24,096 nt of DNA from Bacteroidales bacterium UBA3742 (GCA_002371785.1 DFGU01000080.1:1-24096); one strand, 5' to 3'. Shown: positions 13,170-21,169, counted from the stretch's first letter. The notes: generated from the letters alone by a model not told the origin. Translations and numbers: made by a program.

Positions 13170-13805
13170 TTATTTACTCCAATTGTGTTCACTAAACAGT
13201 CCAAAGAGTTCGGCATCCACGCGGTTGACCACGCGGCGGAAGTCCTCGGGGTTGTTCTCAAAATCCATATCGTCGGATTCGATGACGAGTACGCGGCCCT
13301 CGTACTTACGGAAGATAAAGTCCTCATATTTCTCGTTAAGTCCCTGCAGATAGTCGATCTGCATAGTCTGCTCGTAGTCGCGTCCGCGCTTCTGGATCTG
13401 GGCGATCAGGGCCGGAACGGACTTGCGCAGATAGATCATGAGGTCGGGGTACTTCATCTGGTGCTTCATGAGGTCGAACAGATCCATGAAGGTGGTATAG
13501 TCGCGATCTGAGAGGTCGCCACGCTCGTAGTTGTTGCGTACGAAGACGTAGACGCCCTCAAAGATCGAACGGTCTTGCACGATGGTATGCGTGGCCTGTT
13601 GCACGGCCAGCATATCCCGGAAACGCTCCTTGAGGAAATAAGTCTCGAGGCAGAAGGCCCAACGATTGATATCGCCGTAATAGTCCTCGAGATACGGGTT
13701 GAAAGTCACGCTCTCGAAGCGTGGCTCCCACCCGTAGTAACGCGCCAGCATCTTGGTCAGCGTCGTCTTGCCTGCACCAATATTTCCTGCTATAGCGATG
13801 TACAT
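13170..13805 (-). CDS. Deoxynucleoside kinase (first of a tandem pair)
   Basis: This 211-residue salvage kinase has the P-loop GNIGAGKT (7-14), FESVTFNPYLEDYYGDI, the DRS motif in TIVQDRSIFEGVYVF, and the lid QIQKRGRDYEQTMQIDYLQG. All the residues expected of the dNK family are present. It starts 5 bp after the EF-G paralogue's stop, so it is in the same transcript. The substrate pockets of the two paralogues differ (VYVFVRNNYERGDLSDRDY here, ARIFAPNLHDQGFMSDRDF in the other), which supports divided purine specificity. The linkage with an EF-G2-type factor may simply be operon sharing. Confidence 0.92.
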   Translation of the reverse strand: MYIAIAGNIGAGKTTLTKMLARYYGWEPRFESVTFNPYLEDYYGDINRWAFCLETYFLKERFRDMLAVQQATHTIVQDRSIFEGVYVFVRNNYERGDLSDRDYTTFMDLFDLMKHQMKYPDLMIYLRKSVPALIAQIQKRGRDYEQTMQIDYLQGLNEKYEDFIFRKYEGRVLVIESDDMDFENNPEDFRRVVNRVDAELFGLFSEHNWSK

Positions 13806-13810
13806 TCTGT

Positions 13811-15967
13811 TTACTCTTCCTCGGCCTGAGTAGCTGCGTAAGCAGCCAGCAGTTTCTCCTGTACATCAGCCGGAACGAGCTGATAGGAGTTGAACTGCAT
13901 CGTGAAGGTAGCACGTCCGCCGGTGAGCGAAGAGAGCGTCGTGGAATAGGTGCTGAGCTCCTTCAAAGGCACCTGAGCTTTCAGACGCGTAAACTGCTTC
14001 TCCGTCTCCATACCGAGCACCATACCGCGGCGTCCGTTGATATCGGACATGACGTCACCGACGATGTCGGACGGAACGAATACCTCTACATCATAGATCG
14101 GCTCCAGCACCTTCGGGTTAGCCTCCTTGAAGGCCTGTGCAAAGGCGTTACGGCCTGCCAGACGGAACGAGATTTCGTTGGAGTCAACCGGGTGCATCTT
14201 ACCATCGTAGATGATGACGCGTACATCGCGGGCATACGAACCGGTGAGCGGTCCCTGCTCCATACGATCCATGAGACCCTTGAGGATAGCCGGGATGAAG
14301 CGTGCGTCGATAGCACCACCCACGATCGAGTTAATCAGAATCAGCTTACCACCCCACTCGAGGTTGATCTCCTGCTGGTCCTTTACGGAAATCTTATACT
14401 CCTGGTTACCAAACTTATAGGTCTCCTTAACCGGCATACCCTCCTCGTAGGGCTCTACAATCAGGTGCACCTCACCGAACTGACCCGAACCACCGGATTG
14501 CTTCTTATGACGATAGTCGGCACGAGCGGCCTTGGTGATCGTCTCACGATACGGGATCTTGGGCTCGTCGAAGACGATTTGCATCTTGTCGTTGTTCTCC
14601 AGACGCCACTTGAGGGTGCGGAGGTGGAACTCGCCCTGACCCGAGATGATAGTCTGCTTCAGTTCCTTCGACTGCTCTACTACCCACGTAGGATCCTCCT
14701 CGTGCATACGAGTGAGCAGGGCAGCAAGTTTCTCGTTGTCGGACTCAGTCACGGGACGGATAGCACGACGGTAACGCGGCTGCGGATAAGCGATAGGTGC
14801 ATACTGCAGGTCGCAGTCCTTGGCATTCAGGGTGTTACCCGTACGGGTATCTTTCAGCTTCACGGTAGCAGCGATATCGCCGGCAGCTACTTCGTCGACC
14901 GGAACGCGGATCGAACCGGCTACCATGTAGAGCTGCGAGATACGCTCCTTGGAGCCACGCTCCATGTTCTGCAGGTCGTCACCATTGTGGATGGTACCCT
15001 GCATTACGCGGAAGTAGTTCACCTCACCGATATGCGGCTCTACGCTGGTCTTGAAGACATAGAGACTGGTCGGCGCCTTAGCATCCGGGGTAACGGCCTT
15101 GCCGTCTACGGTAGGATAGCTGAACTGTGCAGGCGAGGGAGCCATATTGTTGAGGAAGTCCATCAGACGACGAACACCCATATCCTTCAGACCCGAGCAG
15201 CAGAGTACCGGATACATCGAACCGTCGGCATACACGCCCTTGAGACCCTGCATGATCTCCTCGTCGGTCAGACCTTCGCCCAGGAACTTATCCAGCAGCG
15301 ACTCGTCGGCCTCGGCAGCCGCCTCGGAGAGCTGTGCACGCATCTCCTCTACCTTGTCTGCATACTCAGCCGGGATATCCTTGAGCTCAGGAGCACCGCC
15401 CTCGGCCTTCCATACCAGCATCTTGCCCTTGAGCACGTCGATCACGGCATTGAAGCCGGCGCCGGCGTTGACGGGGAACTGGATGAGTGTACACTTGTTA
15501 CCGAAGTTCTCCTTGAGTTGATTGAAGGTGCGCTCGAAGTCTGCATCCGGATGGTCGCACTTGTTGATCACGAAAGCCAGCGGCTTCTTAGCGTGATCTA
15601 CGAGGCGGAAGTTGTTCTGCGTACCTACCTCTACGCCACCGTTGGCGCTGAGCAGAATCATAGCCGAACCGCACATCTGCAGGGCAGCTACCGTACCGCC
15701 GCAGAAGTCATCCGAACCTGCGCAGTCGATGATATTGAGTTTTTTGTTCTCAAATTCGATGTTACATACTGTGGAGAAAACGGAATAGCCGTACTCCTTC
15801 TCTACCGGGAAATAGTCGCACACGGTGGACTGCGCATCAATCGAACCGCGGCGCTTGATCACCCCGCACTCGAACAACATCGACTCCATGAGAGTCGTCT
15901 TACCGGATCCACTGCCGCCCAACATAGCGACATTCTTGATCTCATTAGCTTGATAAACTTTAGCCAT
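13811..15967 (-). CDS. fusA2: Elongation factor G paralogue (EF-G2 type) lacking the catalytic histidine
   Basis: This 718-residue protein has all EF-G domains: a G domain with P-loop GGSGSGKT (17-24) and NKCD (135-138), domain II, domain III, domain IV with GGSGQFGEVHLIVEPYEEG and INSIVGGAIDARFIPAI, and domain V ending GGRATFTMQFNSYQLVP. Housekeeping EF-G has AHIDAGKT and DTPGHVDF. Here the P-loop differs, and the G3 motif is DCAGSDDF (81-88), so Ser85 replaces the histidine needed for GTP hydrolysis. The switch I region (EKEYGYSVFST) is also altered. This is the pattern of the Bacteroides EF-G2 paralogue reported to support translocation without hydrolysing GTP during starvation; its role here is inferred by similarity. 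It lies 26 bp downstream of the FISUMP-like gene with no clear own promoter, and 5 bp upstream of a deoxynucleoside kinase. Confidence 0.93.
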   Translation of the reverse strand: MAKVYQANEIKNVAMLGGSGSGKTTLMESMLFECGVIKRRGSIDAQSTVCDYFPVEKEYGYSVFSTVCNIEFENKKLNIIDCAGSDDFCGGTVAALQMCGSAMILLSANGGVEVGTQNNFRLVDHAKKPLAFVINKCDHPDADFERTFNQLKENFGNKCTLIQFPVNAGAGFNAVIDVLKGKMLVWKAEGGAPELKDIPAEYADKVEEMRAQLSEAAAEADESLLDKFLGEGLTDEEIMQGLKGVYADGSMYPVLCCSGLKDMGVRRLMDFLNNMAPSPAQFSYPTVDGKAVTPDAKAPTSLYVFKTSVEPHIGEVNYFRVMQGTIHNGDDLQNMERGSKERISQLYMVAGSIRVPVDEVAAGDIAATVKLKDTRTGNTLNAKDCDLQYAPIAYPQPRYRRAIRPVTESDNEKLAALLTRMHEEDPTWVVEQSKELKQTIISGQGEFHLRTLKWRLENNDKMQIVFDEPKIPYRETITKAARADYRHKKQSGGSGQFGEVHLIVEPYEEGMPVKETYKFGNQEYKISVKDQQEINLEWGGKLILINSIVGGAIDARFIPAILKGLMDRMEQGPLTGSYARDVRVIIYDGKMHPVDSNEISFRLAGRNAFAQAFKEANPKVLEPIYDVEVFVPSDIVGDVMSDINGRRGMVLGMETEKQFTRLKAQVPLKELSTYSTTLSSLTGGRATFTMQFNSYQLVPADVQEKLLAAYAATQAEEE

Positions 15968-15993
15968 AATTTAAAAATGTGTATATTTTAAGG

Positions 15994-16959
15994 TTATCTA
16001 ATATCCATTACCAGTCGTACCGACTCACCCCAACACCGCATGTCGTAGGTGTACATCTCGGGTATGAAGGAGTTGAAATACAGGTCGAAAGCGCACGTGA
16101 GACCGCCCCCCAGAAAGGACGACGAGGACCAATAATGTCCGGCCGTATTCAGGTTCTCCACATGCAAATTATGATTCTGGATGGTGCGACATCCGGCGCA
16201 GGGCAGGAAGACGGCACCGGCATCCTCCAGCACTTTCCACTCGGCGTAGCTATACTCGTTGGTATCCCAACCCAAGCCATATCCGGGATCGAAACTGGCA
16301 CCCCAGGGCGTCTCCCAGTTGTCGGGCAATAGCACCATGCCGTGCGAACCGTTGATCGTCGCCTGACCACGCAGGTTCTCGTAGTTAGGACGCTCCTGCA
16401 GGATATAACGCCACTCCTCGCGGGTCAGCGTACGCCACATACCGCGGCGGTTGCCACCATTAGAGATCGGATTATACACGCCCCAGTCGAGATTGACGAA
16501 GTCGTACTCCATGTTGTAATGATCCGGTCGCGGAACAGAGTCAATAATTATCTGGGGAACATAATGCGTTGGATCATCATCGGTATCCCAGGGCTGCGTT
16601 ACTTTAGCACCACTCTGCCATCCGCTCGTACCCCAACCGAAAAGGTCGATCCAGCCGTCGTAGGTCTGGCTCACCATGAGGTTGTCACTCTTCACGCCGT
16701 CACGCGTAGGATGGCCTACATTGCCCGTACCGTCCTCACCGACGATAGCATACTGGCGGGGCGCAAAACGCCAGGTATCGGTAGCCGCACAATATTGGAG
16801 GTTGCCTATCGAGAAACGAACCTGTCTGCTACCGGTACTGAACACACCGGGTAGCGCCCCATCCGGAAGCTCTGCAGCAGAGACAGTCTCCACAGAAAAG
16901 GCGATGATCGCCATGAAGATCAGAAGTAGAATTTTTGCGTTTCTCATTGTAGTAGGCAT
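15994..16959 (-). CDS. Secreted FISUMP-like protein
   Basis: This protein of up to 321 residues has a signal peptide (MRNAKILLLIFMAIIAFSVE from the ATG at 16947, or four residues longer from 16959). The mature part begins with GVFSTGSRQVRFSIGNLQY and contains YDGWIDLFGWGTSGWQ. It ends with HYWSSSSFLGGGLTCAFDL and WGESVRLVMD, the pattern of the Fibrobacter-succinogenes major paralogous domain and related Bacteroidales surface proteins, a C-lectin/formylglycine-like fold. The function of such proteins is unknown; surface binding is a guess. It is the first gene of the unit that continues into the EF-G paralogue. From its promoter, the 16959 start leaves only about 5 nt of leader and the 16947 start about 18 nt, so 16947 may be the real one. 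Confidence 0.8.
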   Translation of the reverse strand: MPTTMRNAKILLLIFMAIIAFSVETVSAAELPDGALPGVFSTGSRQVRFSIGNLQYCAATDTWRFAPRQYAIVGEDGTGNVGHPTRDGVKSDNLMVSQTYDGWIDLFGWGTSGWQSGAKVTQPWDTDDDPTHYVPQIIIDSVPRPDHYNMEYDFVNLDWGVYNPISNGGNRRGMWRTLTREEWRYILQERPNYENLRGQATINGSHGMVLLPDNWETPWGASFDPGYGLGWDTNEYSYAEWKVLEDAGAVFLPCAGCRTIQNHNLHVENLNTAGHYWSSSSFLGGGLTCAFDLYFNSFIPEMYTYDMRCWGESVRLVMDIR

Positions 16960-16970
16960 AAAAACCGGTG

Positions 16971-17002
16971 CAAAGGTACAAATTTTTCACGACATACGCA
17001 AA
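16971..17002 (-). promoter_or_regulatory. Promoter of the FISUMP-EF-G2-kinase unit
   Basis: Minus strand: TTTG at 17002-16999, a 20-bp spacer starting CGTATGTC, and -7 box TACCTTTG at 16978-16971. Transcription should start near 16965. Confidence 0.72.
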
Positions 17003-17384
17003 TAAAAATGCAAAAAAATATCATTTTATTAATATACAGATATAGTATCTATACATACTATTGTCCGAACCCATCCTTCTAATTGCACAACAAGAGACGA
17101 AAAACAGCCCAACTTGGCTACTTACGAGAGAAAACGTTGCGAATGATGCTGATTTATTATCTTTCAATATTGTTCGCTGTGTTTTTAAGCAGGATTCTGC
17201 GATTTTCTGTTCGCTTCGTGCGCGCCTTCGCGCGTAGGCGAGGAATTAGGGGTTTAGAAAAGAACCGAATCATAAGAATCGGAAAGAAATATTGCTATTT
17301 CGTCACTAATAAGCTGATTTAGTCGGTACAGCCTATAAAATTGGTAGAATTTCGAAAAAAGAATTAGGAATTTTTCGAGAAGGC
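17003..17384. other. Intergenic region between divergent promoters, no supported gene
   Basis: This stretch separates the minus-strand promoter at 16971-17002 from the plus-strand one at 17385-17415. A frame at 17083-17322 (TTG start, 79 residues, very basic with one hydrophobic stretch) has no family resemblance and no promoter, and I do not accept it as a gene. A GC-rich hairpin GCGCG-CCTT-CGCGC lies at 17220-17233. An inverted repeat TCGAAAAA (17352-17359) / TTTTTCGA (17371-17378) ends 6 bp before the -33 box and could be an operator. Nothing else is recognisable. Confidence 0.5.
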
Positions 17385-17415
17385 TTGCATATGTGGCAAA
17401 AAAGCAGTAATTTTG
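17385..17415 (+). promoter_or_regulatory. Promoter of the EamA transporter gene
   Basis: TTG at 17385-17387 (in TTGCATATGTGG), a 20-bp spacer, and -7 box TAATTTTG at 17408-17415. Transcription should start near 17421. This rules out a start codon at 17413, which lies inside the -7 box. Confidence 0.75.
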
Positions 17416-17466
17416 CAGTCGGAAAAACAACGAATATACGAGCAGGGGTATGCTCGGGAGAAAAAT

Positions 17467-18387
17467 ATGTGGATTGTATTAGCGTTTCTATCGGCCCTAT
17501 GTCTGGGCGGCTATGATATCAGCAAGAAGATCGCGTTGCGCGAAAACAAGGTGGTGGATATCCTGACCTTGAGCGTCTTGGTATCCAGCAGCATATTGCT
17601 TGTGCCGCTATGCTTAAGCAGGCTGTGTCCGGAACTGATGACAGGTACGCATTTCTACGTGCCGCAACTGGACACCAGGGCACACATACTGACGCTGCTA
17701 AAATCGGCTATCGTGCTGAGTAGCTGGGTGTTTGCCTACGTATCACTGAAACACCTGCCGCTCAGCATTGTGAGTCCCATGCAGGCTACGCGACCGATGT
17801 GGACGCTCGTGGGAGCGTTGCTGATCTTCGACGAACGGCTGAACGGCTGGCAATGGACCGGCGTCGCCCTTGCGATAGGGAGTATCTTTCTTTTCTCGCT
17901 CGGGAAACGCAAACAGATACATCAGATAGCGCATGAGGGCGAAGGCAACCGCGGGTACTACGTCTGCCTGGTGCTGGCTATACTGATCGGTGCCGGTAGC
18001 GGACTGTATGACAAGTACCTGATGCGGCAATACGACCACAATGCCGTGCAGGTGTATTACACACTCTATCAGGCCGCTATGATGCTGGTAGTCTGGGCCG
18101 TGATGCACCGCGAAGACCTCGCTAACCGACGGTGGCCACAGATCCGATGGACATCGGCTATCGTGCTGATCAGCGCGTTTCTGGTGGTGAGCGACAATGT
18201 GTATATGCTGGCCTTACGCGACCCAGCGTCGATGATCGCCGTAGTAAGCACGATACGTCGTGGCGGAGCGGTGATAGGCTTTGCCTACGGCCTGATATGG
18301 CTACGGGAAGACGAGGTATGGCCGAAAGTGGCCTGCATGGCCGGTATCTGTGCCGGACTGGTATGTCTCGCCATGGGAAGCGTCTAG
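17467..18387 (+). CDS. EamA/DMT-superfamily transporter
   Basis: This 306-residue protein is an inner-membrane carrier with about ten hydrophobic helices in two homologous halves, as in the drug/metabolite transporter superfamily. Helix 1 is MWIVLAFLSALCLGGYDISK. The first EamA half ends with LPLSIVSPMQATRPMWTLVG, IFDERLNGWQWTGVALAIGS and a cytoplasmic basic loop (LGKRKQIHQIAHEGEGNRGY). The second half begins YYVCLVLAILIGAGSGLYDK and ends WPKVACMAGICAGLVCLAMG. Substrate cannot be predicted. I chose the ATG at 17467 because the upstream TTG at 17413 overlaps the promoter. The TAG stop is the first three bases of a TAGTCGT heptamer array, so the C-terminus ends exactly at the repeat. It has its own promoter and is transcribed alone or reads into uvrA. 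Confidence 0.9.
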   Translation: MWIVLAFLSALCLGGYDISKKIALRENKVVDILTLSVLVSSSILLVPLCLSRLCPELMTGTHFYVPQLDTRAHILTLLKSAIVLSSWVFAYVSLKHLPLSIVSPMQATRPMWTLVGALLIFDERLNGWQWTGVALAIGSIFLFSLGKRKQIHQIAHEGEGNRGYYVCLVLAILIGAGSGLYDKYLMRQYDHNAVQVYYTLYQAAMMLVVWAVMHREDLANRRWPQIRWTSAIVLISAFLVVSDNVYMLALRDPASMIAVVSTIRRGGAVIGFAYGLIWLREDEVWPKVACMAGICAGLVCLAMGSV

Positions 18388-18414
18388 TCATTAGTCGTTA
18401 GTCGTTGGTCGTTT
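18385..18414. repeat. Heptamer array TAGTCAT(TAGTCGT)2TGGTCGT TT at the transporter stop
   Basis: Four units (TAGTCAT, TAGTCGT, TAGTCGT, TGGTCGT) plus TT. The first TAG is the stop codon of the EamA gene. The same unit type occurs after uvrA at 21167-21190. Confidence 0.82.
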
Positions 18415-18443
18415 GCAAATTTTCTTTAAAAAATAGCCCAGAA

Positions 18444-18475
18444 TTTGCATATATGCAAAAAAAGTAGTACCTTTG
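18444..18475 (+). promoter_or_regulatory. Promoter of uvrA, leaving an almost leaderless mRNA
   Basis: TTTG at 18444-18447, a 20-bp spacer starting CATATATGC, and -7 box TACCTTTG at 18468-18475. Transcription should start near 18480-18482, only about 3-5 nt before the ATG at 18485. No SOS-type operator is obvious to me here. Confidence 0.75.
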
Positions 18476-18484
18476 CAGGCTGAA

Positions 18485-21169
18485 ATGGGTAAGAAGGACG
18501 CACATAAGCCGACCGGCTCCTCGGAAAAGGAGATACGGGTGATTGGTGCACGGGTGCATAACTTGAAGAATATCAACGTGAGCATCCCGCGTTATCGTCT
18601 GTCGGTCATCACGGGTCTGAGCGGTAGCGGCAAGAGTTCGCTGGCGTTCGATACTATCTTTGCGGAGGGTCAACGTCGTTACCTGGAGACCTTCAGCAGT
18701 TATGCTCGCGGCTATATCGGTACGATGCAGCGTCCGGACGTGGACCAGATCACGGGTCTGAGTCCCGTCATCTCCATAGACCAGAAGACGACCAGCAAGA
18801 ATCCCCGTTCTACGGTAGGTACGATCACCGAAGTGTATGATTTCCTGCGCCTTTTATACGCGCGGGCTGGCGAAGCCTACAGCTACCTGACGGGCGAGAA
18901 GATGGTGAAATATACCGACCAGCAGATCCTGGAACTGATCCAACGGGAGTATGCCGGTAAGAAGATATTGCTGCTCTCGCCGCTGGTGAATAACCGTAAG
19001 GGCCACTACAAGGAACTCTTTGAGACCATACGCAAGAAAGGCTACGTGCAGGTACGCGTAGATGGCGAGGTGCAGGAACTGGTGCCGGGCATGAAGCTGG
19101 ATAGATATAAGAACCACACGATAGAGGTGGTGATCGATAAGCTGAAAGTCGAAAGCGGGAGTGCCTCCGGTGTCGAAAATGAAGAGCAAGATTTGCGACG
19201 GATGCGGCAGTCGGTGGATAAAGCGATGGAGCAAGGCGATGGGCTGCTGATGATCGCGGATACCGAAGGTAAGACGCGGTATCTGAGTCGCAGTCTGATG
19301 TGTCCGACCACGGGTTTGGCCTATCGAGATCCGGCACCGCATACCTTCTCGTTCAACAGCCCGAGCGGTTGGTGCGAATGCTGTAAGGGACTGGGACGTA
19401 TTAGGTCTTCGGTCGTCAGCCATCAGCCTTCAGACCAAGCTGTAGAAGACATTATCCAGCAGGATGACTGGTTCGAGAAATTGCGTCAGTTGTCGGGCAT
19501 CGAACTGGAAGACGATACGGACGAGACCCAGACGGAATGGACCGTATGTCCGGAGTGCGAAGGCAAGCGACTGAGCAAAGAATCACTGAGTTACAAAATA
19601 GGACCCTATACCATCCACGACATGTCGTCGATGGATATCGACGTGCTGCTGGAGACGCTGCAAACCATCAGTCCGCAACTCACGGAACGGCAGCAGGCGA
19701 TCGCGGCACCTATCCTCAAGGAGATATGCGGGCGGCTACGCTTCATGCAGGCCGTGGGACTGAGTTACCTGAGTCTGGGACGTCCGTCGGACAGCCTCTC
19801 GGGTGGCGAGAGTCAGCGTATCCGTCTGGCGACGCAGATAGGATCCAGGTTGGTGAACGTGCTGTATATCCTGGACGAACCCTCGATAGGTCTGCACCAA
19901 CGCGACAACCAGCGACTGATCAGTTCGCTCAAGGAACTACGGGACCTGGGCAACTCGGTGATCGTGGTGGAGCACGACGAGCAGATCATGCGGGAGGCCG
20001 ACTGGATCGTAGATATAGGTCCGAAGGCGGGACGTCTGGGCGGTAAGGTGCTGTTCAGCGGTACGCCCGAGGAGATGCTACGGACCGATACACTCACGGC
20101 GCAGTACCTGCGTGGAGAGCTTTCAGCTGTCAGCCATCAGCCATCAGACAGCCATCAGCCATCGGCCGTCAGCATTCAGCCGGAAGAGCAGAAATGGCTG
20201 ACGCTAAGCGGCTGCACGGGCAATAACTTGCAGGACGTGACGGTGCGTATACCGCTGGGGCAGATGGTAGGCGTGACGGGCGTGAGCGGTAGCGGCAAAT
20301 CGACACTCATCAACCAGACGCTCTACCCCATCCTGTCGCAGCATTTCTACCGCAGCCTGAAGAAGCCGCTGGCGTATCGCGAGATAGAGGGGCTGGAGGA
20401 GATTGACAAAGTGATCAACGTGGATCAGTCGCCGATAGGTCGTTCGCCCCGATCGAATCCGGCCACCTATACGAATGTGTTCAACGACATACGCGACCTG
20501 TTTGCCCAGATGCCGGAGTCACGGATGCGCGGATGGAAACCGGGCCGATTCTCGTTCAATATGCGCGGCGGACGCTGCGAGGAATGCAAGGGAAACGGCT
20601 TCAAGACGATACAGATGCACTTCATGCCGGATGTGTTTGTGCCCTGCGAAGCCTGCAACGGACGGCGGTATAACAAGGAGACGCTGGAGGTGCGATTCAA
20701 GGGTAAGTCGATCGGCGAGATACTGGATATGACGGTGAATCAGGCGGTGGAATTCTTTGAGAACCAACCCACTATTCTGCGTAAGATCAAGACGATACAG
20801 GATGTAGGACTGGGTTATATCAAACTGGGGCAACCCTCCACGACCCTCTCGGGCGGCGAGAGTCAGCGTATCAAGTTGGCCACCGAACTGTCGCGTCCGT
20901 CGACGGGCCGTACGCTGTATATCCTGGACGAACCCACCACGGGTCTGCACTTTGAGGACATCCGCGTGCTAAACGGCGTGCTGCGCCAACTGGTGGACCG
21001 CGGCAATACGGTGGTGGTAATAGAGCACAACCTGGACGTGATACGCGCCTGCGACTGGTTGATTGACCTGGGACCGGAAGGCGGACGAGGCGGCGGACGC
21101 ATCGTAGCAGAAGGTACGCCGGAGGACGTGAAGCAATGTAAAGACAGCATTACAGGAAAGTTCCTTTAG
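18485..21169 (+). CDS. uvrA: Excinuclease ABC subunit A
   Basis: UvrA finds DNA lesions in nucleotide excision repair, as a dimer with two ABC ATPase modules, and loads UvrB. The 894 residues carry Walker A motifs at 44-51 (GLSGSGKS) and about 599-607 (GVSGSGKST). The signatures are SLSGGESQRIRLATQIGSRL and TLSGGESQRIKLATELSRP, each followed by a Walker B/D-loop (YILDEPSIGLH, YILDEPTTGLH). The C-terminal zinc finger (CEECKGNG ... CEACNG) is complete. The first zinc module is partial (CPTT instead of CxxC, then CECC), which I believe is common in Bacteroidota. Heptamer-derived inserts occur at residues about 221-224, 307-318 and 546-566, the last in the linker between the two halves. I chose ATG 18485 because the TTG at 18473 lies inside the -7 box. 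The TAG stop is the first triplet of a heptamer array. The downstream antiporter follows 26 bp later. Confidence 0.96.
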   Translation: MGKKDAHKPTGSSEKEIRVIGARVHNLKNINVSIPRYRLSVITGLSGSGKSSLAFDTIFAEGQRRYLETFSSYARGYIGTMQRPDVDQITGLSPVISIDQKTTSKNPRSTVGTITEVYDFLRLLYARAGEAYSYLTGEKMVKYTDQQILELIQREYAGKKILLLSPLVNNRKGHYKELFETIRKKGYVQVRVDGEVQELVPGMKLDRYKNHTIEVVIDKLKVESGSASGVENEEQDLRRMRQSVDKAMEQGDGLLMIADTEGKTRYLSRSLMCPTTGLAYRDPAPHTFSFNSPSGWCECCKGLGRIRSSVVSHQPSDQAVEDIIQQDDWFEKLRQLSGIELEDDTDETQTEWTVCPECEGKRLSKESLSYKIGPYTIHDMSSMDIDVLLETLQTISPQLTERQQAIAAPILKEICGRLRFMQAVGLSYLSLGRPSDSLSGGESQRIRLATQIGSRLVNVLYILDEPSIGLHQRDNQRLISSLKELRDLGNSVIVVEHDEQIMREADWIVDIGPKAGRLGGKVLFSGTPEEMLRTDTLTAQYLRGELSAVSHQPSDSHQPSAVSIQPEEQKWLTLSGCTGNNLQDVTVRIPLGQMVGVTGVSGSGKSTLINQTLYPILSQHFYRSLKKPLAYREIEGLEEIDKVINVDQSPIGRSPRSNPATYTNVFNDIRDLFAQMPESRMRGWKPGRFSFNMRGGRCEECKGNGFKTIQMHFMPDVFVPCEACNGRRYNKETLEVRFKGKSIGEILDMTVNQAVEFFENQPTILRKIKTIQDVGLGYIKLGQPSTTLSGGESQRIKLATELSRPSTGRTLYILDEPTTGLHFEDIRVLNGVLRQLVDRGNTVVVIEHNLDVIRACDWLIDLGPEGGRGGGRIVAEGTPEDVKQCKDSITGKFL
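19145..19156 (+). repeat. Single AAAGTCGAAAGC heptamer remnant inside uvrA
   Basis: The 12-mer is identical to the ends of the intergenic arrays at 5430-5441 and 10033-10044. It encodes KVES in the segment DKLKVESGSASG, within the UvrB-binding/insertion region of UvrA. It could be chance, since only one and a half units remain. Confidence 0.4.
19404..19436 (+). repeat. In-frame heptamer array in uvrA after the first zinc module
   Basis: GGTCTTC, GGTCGTC, AGCCATC, AGCCTTC and AGACC lie in 7-bp register and encode the segment RSSVVSHQPSDQ just after CCKGLGRI. Relatives have an ordinary variable loop here. The sequence VVSHQPSD closely matches AVSHQPSD from the array at 20121-20180. Confidence 0.7.
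20121..20180 (+). repeat. In-frame heptamer array in the UvrA inter-half linker
   Basis: Eight CATCAGC-type units (TTTCAGC, TGTCAGC, CATCAGC, CATCAGA, then after a 4-bp CAGC: CATCAGC, CATCGGC, CGTCAGC, ATTCAGC) total 60 bp, a multiple of three. They encode a His/Gln/Pro/Ser-rich linker with a 7-residue rhythm (SAVSHQPSDSHQPSAVSIQP). It lies between the end of the first ATPase module (TAQYLRGE) and the start of the second (EEQKWLTLSG). Confidence 0.85.

Noticed and set aside
14192..15991. 599-codon plus-strand open frame opposite the EF-G paralogue
   Set aside because: It is a mirror of codon bias in a highly conserved minus-strand gene. The translated sequence has no recognisable motif.
17161..17168. 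Isolated CTTTCAAT as part of the heptamer family
   Set aside because: A single unit in A/T-rich sequence is expected by chance.
17083..17322. 79-codon plus-strand frame between the divergent promoters
   Set aside because: It has a TTG start, a very basic product, no promoter or partner gene and no family resemblance. It is more likely non-coding.
17413..17466. Upstream TTG start for the EamA transporter
   Set aside because: It lies within the -7 box and upstream of the predicted transcription start. ATG 17467 gives a proper first membrane helix.
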